Shown here: positions 11,009-21,587 of the stretch, one piece after another
How positions within the stretch are numbered: position 1 is the stretch's first letter
Layout: the number at the start of each line of letters is the position of its first letter
Origin: Thamnidium elegans
Taxonomy: Eukaryota; Mucoromycota; Mucoromycetes; Mucorales; Mucoraceae
Reading direction: 5' to 3'
DNA: 64,000 nt
Assembly: GCA_025201345.1 (NCBI GenBank)
Contig: JAIXMG010000030.1
Coordinates: 372,001-436,000 of the forward strand
Position numbers and translations under genes: made by a program
Notes under the pieces: generated by a model
What the model saw: the letters and a program-made list of their open reading frames with translations, nothing else
Told to the model about the DNA's origin: nothing
Databases searched by the model: none

Positions 11009-14000
11009 AATTTTTTTTGTGATCTTTCATGCTATCTTTTTTTTTTCGAGTGATAAGTTGAATATATGAAATATATTAAAATAATATTACCATCTATCCT
11101 CGGTATCTTTCACCATGTTACACCGACATTACAGTGACAGGAGAGAGAAAAAAAACCGATAACAGTGGTAACTTGTCATTATGTGTAACATGTTACATAT
11201 TAACTTATTGTCATGTGCTTTACACAGACGAAATAAATCAGGAGAGCAAGCAGAGAGATTGTATAAAACGATTTTTTTTTTTGGCAATGCCCTAAATAGA
11301 CTAATCAACTTTTGTAAATTACTATGTGTTCAAGCTTCCTCGAGTATGTACGCACGGGGTTCAACTTGATAAATACAAGAGACTACACATATTTAAGCAT
11401 TAATGACATGCATACTTGTCCTTATATATAATCAAAGAAGTTTACGGTAATATATATGTATCTCAATATAATGCGCACATATAAAAAAAACACTCACACT
11501 CTTTTGTGATTACCATTCTAGAATTCCCATTAATCATTTTTTTTTAATTAATACCAAGGTTCTACTCATAATATACTGCCCCTCTATTTTGTATACCCTT
11601 TGTATTCTAAATATACAAAAAAGCATACACTTTGAATCTCAATTCGGTTGTAATCTATCATAGGTTCGGTTCAACTAATATGCCTTGAACCGTAAAAGAA
11701 CCAAAAAAAAAAAGTGATCTTCCTTGGTTTTACATGCCGTTTATGACTAAATGGAGAAATTGGGATAGTAAAGGAAAACCCCTATACCTATGTAATTTAT
11801 TCATAAATTTAAAAATTATTAATTGCACCCGTAAATCGTCGTTGATATAAAAAAAATCCCGCCTTACATCGTTCTCAATAAGCACAGCCACACATCCAGC
11901 GCGTTCCTTCCCCCCTCCCCTTTTTTTTTTAAAAAAAAAGAACTGTCATAGAGTACAATTCTTTTATACTAGTAAACCGAGTGCTTCGAAGGCTTGATAT
12001 ATCAGATATAACCAGAAACAACCTAGAAATAAATGGTTTTTTTGTATTGCCATAACCTAAACAATAATAAAAGAAAAAAAGCTATTTATTGTAACACCAT
12101 TATCCCAATATATATAAAAACGGTCAGATAGATCTAGGCCGGGAATGTAATCTTCAGCTGAAAAAATCAAGTAATTTTATACATTAAATTTGATTTCAAC
12201 CTTATATTTAATAACGCACAGTTCAAAGTACTTGAAGCAAACCGTCTTATTTTTTTATTTATTTCTGTAAAAAATGATATACTAGTTGAACTAGTTTAAA
12301 TGTAGCTGTATTTACGCGCAAACTAAAAATGCAAGTCATTTAAAAGACGCTTTTTTCTTTATATATAAAAAAAAAGACCATATATCAAACAGAGCACCAT
12401 TATTTTCGGAGAAGCAAGTTTATTACTGTACGACATTAACCATACTTTATAACCCGAACTTGAAAAAAAGAAAAGCCAGTAATGTTACAGAAAGGCATTT
12501 TGTTTGGTCCTTTAGCTACCACCATCATACATTAAACGTTACTAGCTCTTCTTCACAAAAAAATCGAATGTGATATATGATTTATATATTATATTGGAAT
12601 CGTCTGCACCTTCCATATCATACATTATATTTTTTTTTTCTATAAATAAAAAATAAAGGGATATTCAAAGTTAGTAACAAAAATGTATAGCGACTTATTA
12701 AGTATGATACCAGAAAAACTTTTTGGCAAAGTGAAAAAAAAAGTAAAGTATCATACTTTTTAGGAAAATTGTGCTGTGATTATGTTTATCATCCTACATT
12801 TTTAAATTGATTATTAGAATAACTACTTTAAAAACAAAGTCTCCAATATTCTAGGTTATCTAATAATGTTCTTGATATGAATGCTATCGACAATACGGTT
12901 ATAAATGGCAGAAATAAAAAAAAAATTTGAACGGAAAACTCACAGTAACAAGACATTATAGTATAATAGCAAGTTTGTATGGAATTTATGAAGATAGAAA
13001 CGAAATAAAAAGTTAGATGAAAGGGAAATTTTGCTTTACTTGACTCTGGTAACCTGGATGTAACTACTCAAACATATGCTTTTTCTTGATCCAGAAACAA
13101 ACCAAGATCAGGAAGATCCAATCCTTTTTCTACAGTATATCTAGCACCATCGAGGGTGCCGTTTGAGATAGAAGTAAAGGTGGACAAGATTAAATAAATT
13201 TAGAGTTTCTTTATCTATAGTAATTGGATCAAGATAAGCTTTTCTGTCTCAGATCATGGTATCGAAAAAAGTAAATCCCCAAAGTATAAATCCTTAATTT
13301 GATATATATGCGAAAAAGGAAGTTTAATTTTGAAAATAACTGTAATAATTATGCAAAAAAAGGTTCATAAACCAATGATAAAAAATTGCTTGATACGGAA
13401 ATTTTGTTTAAACATATTCAAGGTCGAGCAGTAAACTTTGTTTTTATAGTATAACTGTCTTGTCAACTATAAAGTATAATTATTACTTGTTATAAAAACT
13501 ACAACGTGTTCTATATCCCTTCTTTAAAAAATAATCGAATTACTTAACTATACATTATGGGTAAATCATAAAAATATATTCGGAAACAAGTATATGTTGT
13601 CAATCTATAATCTTCTATTTAAATAAAGAGATAAAATTAACTCATCTACTTTTTTCAAGTTTAATAAAATGATAAAAGAATGAAATAAGAAGAAAATTTG
13701 AATCATAATAGATGAAAAAAAGGGGGGGGGGAGGAAGAATCTTTGAACTAAACCCTACGGATAAAGCTTTTGACAGTGTATTGGGAACATAACTAGAACA
13801 TTTTAAAACTAAAGAACGACCAGAAATACATTAAAGAATCTAATCATCTTAAAAAAAGGGACATACAAACAAATAAAAAGTTCCATAATCAAAAGATGGT
13901 CTTTTAAAACTTATCCTCACAAAAATACATGTAAAAAAAAAACTTTACATAAAACTTTAAATAATAAACATCACAAAGAGAAGGAGGAATTCTATATATA

Positions 14001-15518
14001 TTTAAGATTTAAAACAAAATGTGTCAAATAATAAACATATATTGTTGCCCCGGTATATATGATGTCATGGAGACGAATACATAAAGCTTGTAAACACAGG
14101 GTCAGTACATCCAGAATGCAGTTTGAATAGCTAGTTGTTTCTATGTAAAAAAAAAAAAAAAAAAAAAAAAATCTAAATGCGCGTCATGATAGGTACTCAT
14201 GGCGAGTATACATAATGTGCTTCAGAATAGACTTGAATGTTCTTTGTTGTTATTTTCCAATGTAAATACATTACACACTTTGATAAATATTTATGATTTT
14301 TTTTTTCAGTAGTTTAAACGCGTTTCCGGCAACTTAAACGCGTACTTTATCATACAGGTATACTTTTTTATAAGTTCAAGTTAGGTCACTGATATACTTG
14401 TGTTGGCTGATCTATTTTATGTTTTTTTATAGCGTATGAAGTCATTAAGGGTGGAAAAACATACTAGTTCAAACAAAAACGAAGTATATTACTTGAAACT
14501 GATATACGATTAATTAAAGTATATGTACCTCGCATTTATTGAGGTTAAAATATGCCCCCAAGCCTTTTTTTTTTTTTTTTAAGAAAAAAAAAAAAGATCG
14601 AGGCAAAAATATGATATTTAAGACGTCAAATAATGCTACAAACAAATAAACAAGCAAGTCTCATATTATCTCGTGGACAACAAGTTTCATTTTATTATTG
14701 TGTCTCGAGATTTAATATACAGTATATATAAGCATAAACAAACAAAAAAGAGATATAATACTAATAGTTTATTGTTAAAGTAGGTAGACGAAATGGTAAG
14801 TTAAAAAAGATCCATACTAGTTATTAGCTTATATAAGATCATCAAGCTGCATAATAGGATTTTCGATTTGCTTGTAGTGCAACTCTATTCTTATCAAACG
14901 CCACTTCAAAAGAAATTGATCAATGAAGCATAATTAACCATGACAATAGAATTTAGTGATTGCATAAACAAGATACTATTTAAAATGACGCTTTACCATT
15001 AAATTTAATCGTTAATTAATTATTAAGAAAAGAGAAAAAAAAGTTCTAGTATAAACCATTTTGCGTATTTCTCTCCCTTTTTCATCATCTTACTGCTAAA
15101 TAATGCATGCGTATAAAATGTAAGCGTATATATAGAAAAAAAAATCTTACAGAATGTATATATACGTAATTAAGATGGTATTATATTAGTGGACCAGTTG
15201 TGAAAATTACTCGCCAGGATAAAAACAATAATAGAAATTTTGGTAAATTTTGATCAATCGGGATCTCCTTTAAAAAAACCAAGTACACTATATGCTGATG
15301 AATTATGGCTTCATAAGTAATCTATGCCGTAACTATCAGGACTAGTTTACTAACTAAACATTTGATAATATATATATATATATATATATAAACAAATACT
15401 CATTATTAATTATTTAGTATAATAGCTGTATACTAAATAAGGTGGCGTTTTAAGTACACCTGGAAGAATAGAATTTTAATCTATCCAAAAAAGTTTTCCC
15501 GTTCAAATCGCTACTGGG
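11009..15518. other. Gene-poor AT-rich region
   Basis: About 4.5 kb without any convincing gene. It has many A/T homopolymers, a (TA)n run near 15,370-15,390 and a G-run near 13,722. Only short coding-like stretches were seen: an LDQEKAY motif at 13,065-13,160 on the minus strand and a roughly 30-codon plus-strand stretch near 15,215-15,322. These are probably relics. Confidence 0.6.
13065..13160 (-). mobile_element. Possible LINE reverse-transcriptase relic
   Basis: The minus strand encodes GLFLDQEKAY and then degenerates into a stop. In non-LTR retrotransposons of Mucorales this is the region around RT motif A (LDQEKAYDRV). Only about ten residues match, so this is a weak call. Confidence 0.3.
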
Positions 15519-15534
15519 TATATATATATAAAAA
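15519..15534 (+). promoter_or_regulatory. TATA-like box of the bZIP gene
   Basis: A TATATATATATAAAA stretch lies about 50-60 bp upstream of the bZIP start codon. Positional inference. Confidence 0.4.
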
Positions 15535-15582
15535 ACACTTTTGTTATTTTAACTTTTTTCATCTTCTTTATATATAATAATC

Positions 15583-16053
15583 ATGCCTTTATCTATTCCA
15601 ACCACAAAACCAATGGCTATTTCATCCATTACGTTCCCAACGCAACAGCAATTTTCGACCGCACCTAGTCCACCTCAAAGTCCAACATATTATTTACAAC
15701 ATTATATTCCAAGAGACCCGAGTATGAACTCTTTACAACCACCACTTTCTTTACAAGAGCGAAGACAAAGAAATAAAGCAGCTTCTGCTAAATACCGAGC
15801 TAAAAAAAATCATCAATATGGTGAAATGAGACATTTGATATCTTCTTTAACAAAAGAAAATGATTTATTATTACGACAGTTGGATCATGTACGTCGAGAC
15901 AACAATCGTTTAAAGGCAACATGTGATAAACTTCGAGGAAAGATGTTGGCCGAGAAAATGTTAAAAAAATTATTAAATGATGAAAACGGAGATCAGTTAA
16001 AGAAGTTTGAACAAGATATTGAACAAGAAGATTGGGAAGCATATGATAACTAA
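15583..16053 (+). CDS. bZIP transcription factor (GCN4/ATF4-like basic region)
   Basis: This intronless 156-aa protein has a low-complexity Ser/Pro/Gln N-terminus (about 1-50). The basic region ERRQRNKAASAKYRAKKN (about 59-76) contains the N-x-x-A-A-x-x-x-R DNA-contact pattern, and a leucine-zipper heptad series follows (LISSLTKENDLLLRQLDHV, about 84-120). The C-terminus is acidic. It is a nuclear DNA-binding dimer. The basic region resembles fungal MetR/Cys-3/GCN4-type factors, which control sulfur or amino-acid metabolism, but the specific regulon cannot be read here. It sits alone beside a gene-poor region. Confidence 0.9.
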   Translation: MPLSIPTTKPMAISSITFPTQQQFSTAPSPPQSPTYYLQHYIPRDPSMNSLQPPLSLQERRQRNKAASAKYRAKKNHQYGEMRHLISSLTKENDLLLRQLDHVRRDNNRLKATCDKLRGKMLAEKMLKKLLNDENGDQLKKFEQDIEQEDWEAYDN

Positions 16054-16473
16054 AGCAGTAGTTATTTTATAAACATAAACACAACTATACACTATGCAAT
16101 TTATATCTTTTTTTACACTTTATATGCCCTTTTTTTTATTCTACATATGTTACATATTTCTATGAATAAGACCCTTTTTTTTTTTATACATTTATGAAAT
16201 TATTATTAGAACATTACACAAAATGATATTTATAATAAAAATGACTGCGCAAAGCTCTCTTATTGTGACGATATTAGGACTTGAAGCACTCCTTAGCATT
16301 AAAACGCAGCACAAATAATCGTTGTAAACCAATAAAAAAGTCCGCGTGTTTGCTGAAGAAGAAAAAGGTCCCCTTTTTTTTTTTTTTTTAAGAGGAGGGG
16401 AACCTTTTTATTTATTATTTATCTCGAAGTATTATTTTCTTTTTTTTTTCTTTTTTCTACTTTATTATATAAT
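16054..16473. other. Intergenic region
   Basis: AT-rich spacer between the bZIP and lyase genes. A long T run at about 16,372-16,390 is followed by the upstream region of the lyase gene. No coding signal seen. Confidence 0.6.
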
Positions 16474-17617
16474 ATGATTATCTGGAGCAGTTTACTAACA
16501 ATTGCGCTGATAATTAATTTGGTCCAAGCGGATACTCCAAACGCTAGCTCACTTGGATTAAATGCAACATGGACAGCACCTATGCCAGACACAGCTGTTT
16601 CATCTGCGTACGATTATATAGTATCCAATTGGTATTCTAGTCAAGGTTTCTATGGTACTAGTAATATTGAGTTCGTACAAGACCCAATTACTGCTAATAA
16701 TAGTAGCACCACCGTACTACAAGTAAAATATCCAGCAGGTTCTTATGCACCTGTTGGAACTAAAAATGGTAATACAGGTGTTAAAGGCGGGACAGAATTT
16801 TACACAGATCCTTATCCTGGTGAATCATACAATACCGCTTTATTGAGTTATGATATCGCATTTGATGCTTCGTTTGATTGGGTTAAAGGAGGTAAATTAC
16901 CTGGTCTTTATGGTGGTAAGTGATAAATATTTTAGACTATATATATACAAAAAGGCTATTTTAGGCTAATTTATAACATCTATATAAACACTAGGTCCAC
17001 TGGGCGAAGGTTGTTCTGGCGGCGAAAAAGCAAATGGCAATAATTGTTTTTCAATTAGATTGATGTGGAGAAAAAACGGTAATATTATATATACTTTACG
17101 TCATAATACAAATTAAATTTACAATACAATAGGTGCCGGAGAAGCATATGCTTATATTCCTACATCAGAACGGTTATGTTCTACTAAGCAAGTGACTTGT
17201 AATTCTGACTATGGAACTTCATTCTCCCGAGGAATTATTCGATTTAAAAAACAACAATGGACACACTTGGATATGTTTATCAGATTAAATACTGGATCAG
17301 AATCCAATGGTATTTTACAAGTATGGCAAGATGGCTCGTTAAAGATTAATCAACGACATATTCAATTTCGAGCAAACGATTCCGTCGGTATTTCAAATAC
17401 CATGTTTAGTACTTTCTTTGGTGGCGGTTCTGTAGATTATGCTACACCTATTGATACTTCAACATACTTTAAAAACTATGTACTTAGTGTAGGTGATACT
17501 GCAGATCCACCACCAGATGATGGTTCCACTGACCCTAAGTCTTCAACTTCTAATAAGCTCACTTCAACTATATCCTATTTGTCCATTATAATTGTTACCT
17601 TTTTTTTCTTCCTTTAG
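16474..17617 (+). CDS. Secreted, probably GPI-anchored PL14-like polysaccharide lyase
   Basis: Exons 16474-16915, 16995-17078 and 17133-17617 give 336 aa. A signal peptide (about 1-19) is followed by a beta-jelly-roll lyase domain. Its markers are YDIAFDASFDWVKGGKLPGL at about residue 128 onward, SIRLMWRKNGAGEAYAYIP, a Trp/His-rich strand (KKQQWTHLDMFIRLNTG), and the late block MFSTFFGGGSVDYATP. The KGGKLPGL signature is typical of the PL14 and PL20 alginate/glucuronan lyase fold. A Ser/Thr-rich stretch and a C-terminal hydrophobic tail without basic end suggest a GPI-attachment signal. Mucoralean walls contain glucuronic-acid polymers, so wall remodelling is a plausible inferred role. Confidence 0.8.
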
Positions 17618-17790
17618 ACCTTATATCAATTAGACATAAAAAAATAAAAAAATCTCCCTTGCCTATAACAAAATAATATACATATAAAAAAGAAAAAAAC
17701 AGAATAAAAAAGAAACAGACAAAAATGTTATAAATATCGTATATATTTTGGCGATTTGTGGTTGTATACATATATAAATGAAAAAAAAAT

Positions 17791-18235
17791 CTAGTTTTCC
17801 TCGGGAACAATAACAAACTTTGGTTCAGTATAGTATTTGGTGTTGTTGTAAACTGATTCTCCAGCTTTCCATCCTTCAACATCCTTCATAATTTCTTGTT
17901 CGCGAGCTTTTGCAGCTTCAGCACGACGATAGGTATCACGATCGGCTTCAGCAGTTAAAAGAGGAATGAGGTTAATACGTGCCCAAATGTTTTCACGCTT
18001 TAATTCTCTATAATAAAAAAAAGAATTAAAAATTAAAATTTCTCCTCTTTAGTTTTAATCATTTGCTGTCATACCTTCTTTCAAGATTGCCCTGGGAAAC
18101 TCTATAGAAACCAAAGGTTGAAAGGGCTGTAATACCAGCTAAAATAACTAAGCCAGAAGGTCCACGCTTAGGTAAATAACGGCGATATTTGACTTCAGGG
18201 AATCCCTCGGCGGGAGGCAAATCTTGGTGAGCCAT
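17791..18235 (-). CDS. NDUFA13: NADH:ubiquinone oxidoreductase subunit NDUFA13/GRIM-19 (B16.6)
   Basis: Exons 18075-18235 and 17791-18007 give 125 aa. The layout matches the family: an N-terminal MAHQDLPPAEGFPEVKYRRY-like segment, one transmembrane helix (about 28-46, GPSGLVILAGITALSTFGFY), then the charged helix LKRENIWARINLIPLLTAEA. It is an accessory subunit of mitochondrial complex I, embedded in the inner membrane. It is convergent with the lyase gene, about 170 bp apart. Confidence 0.93.
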
Positions 18236-18462
18236 TGTATATATAAATTAAGAGTGGGGAGTAGTTAAAAAAAAAAAAAACGTAGAATTTATTTGATTAA
18301 CAATAATAGAAAACAAGCAGGGTGTTCAAAAGGCGATGATTTTTCCGTAAACTTATCGATGACGTAAACCTTTTTTTTTGGCACTTATTTTTAAAAAAAA
18401 CTGCTTGGGAAAGCTTCACAGTTGTACTCTTCTTAAAATACAGCTCAAGTCGTTTTATCTGT

Positions 18463-19304
18463 TCACATCCTTCTTCTTTTCTTGCTTTTTTTCTTCATGT
18501 TACTGATATGTAATTCTTCTAAGGCATCTATCATTTTATACGAGTCTTCCATTGAGTTCTAATAAAATTAATTTAATATCATGATGTCAAATGAATTGTG
18601 TAATGCTCTTTTGCTAAAAGTTCTTTAGCAGCATCTTCATCATCAAGCGCCTATTAATGTAAACAAACAATAAATGTCGAAAAAAAAAATATTTACAATT
18701 GTGTCCAAAATCAAGCTGTATACTTGTTTATTTTCACTGAAATATTAGGAACCTCTTTATAAACGAGTTCTGTTTTTCATAGTTTTTCTTGTTATCTCAG
18801 TCGTCGCTCGATTTAACAATGTTCGGGTTCCGCGAACATTCACCGTTATATCGAGCGTACCGTTATGTAGAACGGCGACATGAGTTTCATTTTTTGTGAA
18901 ATTGGATTACATTGTTATACAGAATAATAGTAATAACCGTGCTAAAGCGGGGAACGGGGCCGGTTCTCGAGAATTCCATCCATAAATTGAGCATATCCAT
19001 AAATCGAACGCCACTGTAGCTGTACGTCTTCTTGGACTTCTTCTTCAGAGCCCTATTGGTAGTCATACAAAAAAAGTGTTGGTACTTCCTTTTTCTCTCC
19101 CTGTACAGCCTATTAGCTTGTATTTACCGAATAGCTCGACAAATTATGTGTATCAGGGCCAGGTCGAGCTAATAAAGGCAAAGTAGAATCTATCAGGCAC
19201 TTACAGTAGTTGTGATAGATTGTACAGCGACACGTGGTCTTGCCGAAAACAATCGCTCGACTGTAGCTGTCAAACGTCGCCAAATTAATTAAATCCAGCA
19301 TCAT
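18463..19304 (-). pseudogene. Decayed multi-exon gene of unknown family, interrupted by a MITE
   Basis: Three 5' exons join in frame with good splice sites (19205-19304, 19128-19168, and one starting at 19052). They read MMLDLINLATFDSYSRAIVF, then GKTTCRCTIYHNY, then RPGPDTHNLSSYS, then an acidic block. That third exon runs into a 219-bp inverted-repeat element (18798-19016). Beyond it, coding-like exons continue (ENKQVYSLILDTI, ALDDEDAAKELLAKE, MEDSYKMIDALEELH, ending KKKSKKRRRM at 18463). The link between the last two has no GT donor. I do not recognise the family. It could still be functional if the element is spliced out as part of an intron. Confidence 0.45.
18798..19016. mobile_element. 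pogo-like MITE (219 bp)
   Basis: The ends are inverted: CAGTCGTCGCTCGATTTAAC at the left and, read inward from the right, CAGTGGCGTTCGATTTATGG. The right end is followed by TA, as expected for a TA target site; the left flank is CT, so one side has mutated. CAGT termini with a TCGATTTA core are typical of pogo/Tigger-type elements. It has no coding capacity. Inside is a hairpin (AATGTTCG / CGAACATT) and a direct repeat of ACCGTTAT. Confidence 0.62.
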
Positions 19305-20219
19305 GCACGAAAAAAAAACTATTTAAAGAAATAACCTGTTGTTATGACTACTCTACTAAAAAAATATATTTTATTTAACGATATTTCTCAACCAAAAGAG
19401 TACTTAGGTCTATAGTTGCAACTTAAAAGATACTAGTAAAAGGTACCAAAAGAAAGAGGTAATATTTCCATAAAAAAAAGTTGTTGATGACATATAAAAA
19501 CGCCCTCTATCTGAAACATAAACAGCGGACCGAGATTCCGTTGTTAAAGGGATGAAAGTAATTTTTTAAAAAAAACATCCAAACATACATTTACTGTAAT
19601 AAAATAAAAACTGGCTCGTCAAAAGTCATCTTCTGAAGTACGTGTTGACGCGATTTTATAACCTGTGTGACGGAAAGGCCTTCTCGTCATAGGTTAAAGA
19701 AGAAAAAAGGGATGGGATAGTATTGTAAAATAGGGGGTAAAAAGTGTCTTTTTTTGGAAAAAGAAAGGCCATTGGTTATTGTGTATACTGATTAAAATAA
19801 AGGGATTGATATAACATCAAGTACAGTATATTCTTTACGCTTCAAACTTCTGACGGATTCTTAATTTATGTACTGTTAGAGTTTTCCATATAAATAGTTA
19901 CATCAGTAAAGGGAAAAGTAGTACATATGCTGTCAAGAAAAAGTTGTAACATGATATTTTTTAAAAAAAAAAGGCCATGCCTTTTCTGGTGGGGGTTTAT
20001 TTCATGCTACAAATTCGTGGTACCAAAGCTAATGTTTGCAGTTTTTTTAAAAAAAAAACCTCCTTTTTTCTTTTGCTTTTATTTAAAAACATAAATAATA
20101 ATTGGAACGAAATCATCAGAAAAAAAAGGCTGATTGTGGAGTTTATGCCCATAATTTTGAGTTTGATCTTAGTTTACCTGCTACACTTGAACTCTTCTCC
20201 AATAATATAACTGACTATT
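19305..20219. other. Intergenic, AT-rich
   Basis: No gene recognised. The ORF-like stretch near 19,977-20,210 is A/T-run derived in its first half. An alternative frame near 20,130-20,230 reads DCGVYAHNFEFDLSLPATLE, which may be a relic upstream of 20,220-20,441. Confidence 0.5.
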
Positions 20220-20441
20220 CAAGTTTCTAAAAAATTTATATCCGATGACAAGAAGGTTTTTTCTCGGACTGAAAATAATGACGAAGATAACAATGCTCGG
20301 TGTAATTCTTCCTGGGTTCGTGGAATTTTTTTTCCTCCTACAACAGCGTATCCTGAACCAACGTTTCCAAAGGATTTCTTAAATTCATCAACAAAAAGAA
20401 AATTAGATGACGCTTGTGAATCATCAAGTAAAAATAATTAA
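20220..20441 (+). pseudogene. Coding-like fragment, unknown, no start codon
   Basis: 74 codons are open and end in TAA, with an ordinary protein-like composition (FISDDKKVFSRTENNDED, SSWVRGIFFPPTTAYPEP, KRKLDDACESSSK). No ATG opens the frame. A neighbouring frame upstream is also coding-like, so the fragment is either a terminal exon or a frameshifted relic. No family recognised. Confidence 0.35.
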
Positions 20442-20669
20442 AACAACACTTATTGATAAAATAGGTTGGTAAATTTGCGTATAGCTTTAAACAAACTATC
20501 TTAAACATGGGATATATATATATATATATATATTTTTGATGTTGGGACCGTGATTCGGTTTTTATTTGAAGTCCTTTAAATGTCGTAATGAGGGTAAACA
20601 TACATATAATTATGGTAAAGGATCCTATTAGTATAACAGTAAATGAGCTATTGTGTTTTTGCTTTACCT

Positions 20670-21204
20670 TTATCTACGAGCTTCGCTGAAACGCAGAGCA
20701 GTGCCACTACGGCGATCTCTATACACCAACAGCAGCAGTAGTATTAATAACAGAGAAAAAGAGTCAGAACTATCAAAACGTACTATTTTCCTATGATAAG
20801 AATCAAACTAATTAATATATATTAGAGACGTGTAATAAAAATAGCTATTTACTCCACGCGATTGAACTTCGGATGATGAGCTACATATTTAAGGGGTTTT
20901 TAATATTTTAAATAGTATTATCGCTAAATAATTACCTTGATAAACATTTTTCTTGGCAAGTGAACTCCAACCCAATCCTATTCACAACGAGGCAAATCAA
21001 CATCCGCTCAGCCACTCTCCTGTTCATCTCACGACGATATCGAGGGGAAATTCGATTCCACAAAGGAGGACAACCATTAAATCTTTCATCTATTAGCTGC
21101 GTCGCCCGATAATAGGCACATTTCCCAACTGCTTTGTACGTGCTTTCATTATCAGGTAGGTTAGGATTAAGTATACTAAGAGCATCAATAATATCAATAA
21201 CATT
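20670..21204 (-). pseudogene. 3' portion of an unknown multi-exon gene, probably decayed
   Basis: Three exons (20936-21204, 20853-20880, 20670-20807) join with canonical splice sites in matching phases. They encode about 145 codons. The first is Arg/Cys/Trp-rich (VGKCAYYRATQLIDERFNG, then PRYRREMNRRVAERM). The second is a short Ser-rich link. The last has a hydrophobic stretch of eleven Leu/Ile/Val residues followed by YRDRRSGTALRFSEARR and a stop. Upstream the reading frame is closed by stops and only broken pieces remain (for example YVQDFKLNFCIEDGIILL near 21,300-21,400). The C-terminal membrane segment with a basic tail would suggest a tail-anchored protein. No family recognised. Confidence 0.4.
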
Positions 21205-21587
21205 TTAATCTTATTAAAAAAAAAAACTCACCAAAGAAAACTAGGTTTGCTCAAACTATTACACTAACGGAGACTGTAATACTCTGGCAAAAAGACGTTA
21301 ACGCTGGGAAGAATATGCATTACATAAGACCAATGCCTTCTTTCAAAAGAATAATTCCATCTTCTATACAGAAATTTAGTTTAAAATCTTGAACATAAGT
21401 CATATAAAAAACTGTCCACATGTTTATGAATTGCCCTTAAATGTTACAAAATAAAATTTAAAAAGGTTTCGGCAACACGGTTTTGACTCTTAAACTCTTT
21501 TTCATATGTCAATCATGAGATGCAACGACTGTAATAAATTTCGAAACTAAAGACGCGTACTATAGTCACAACCAAAACGTTCATACT

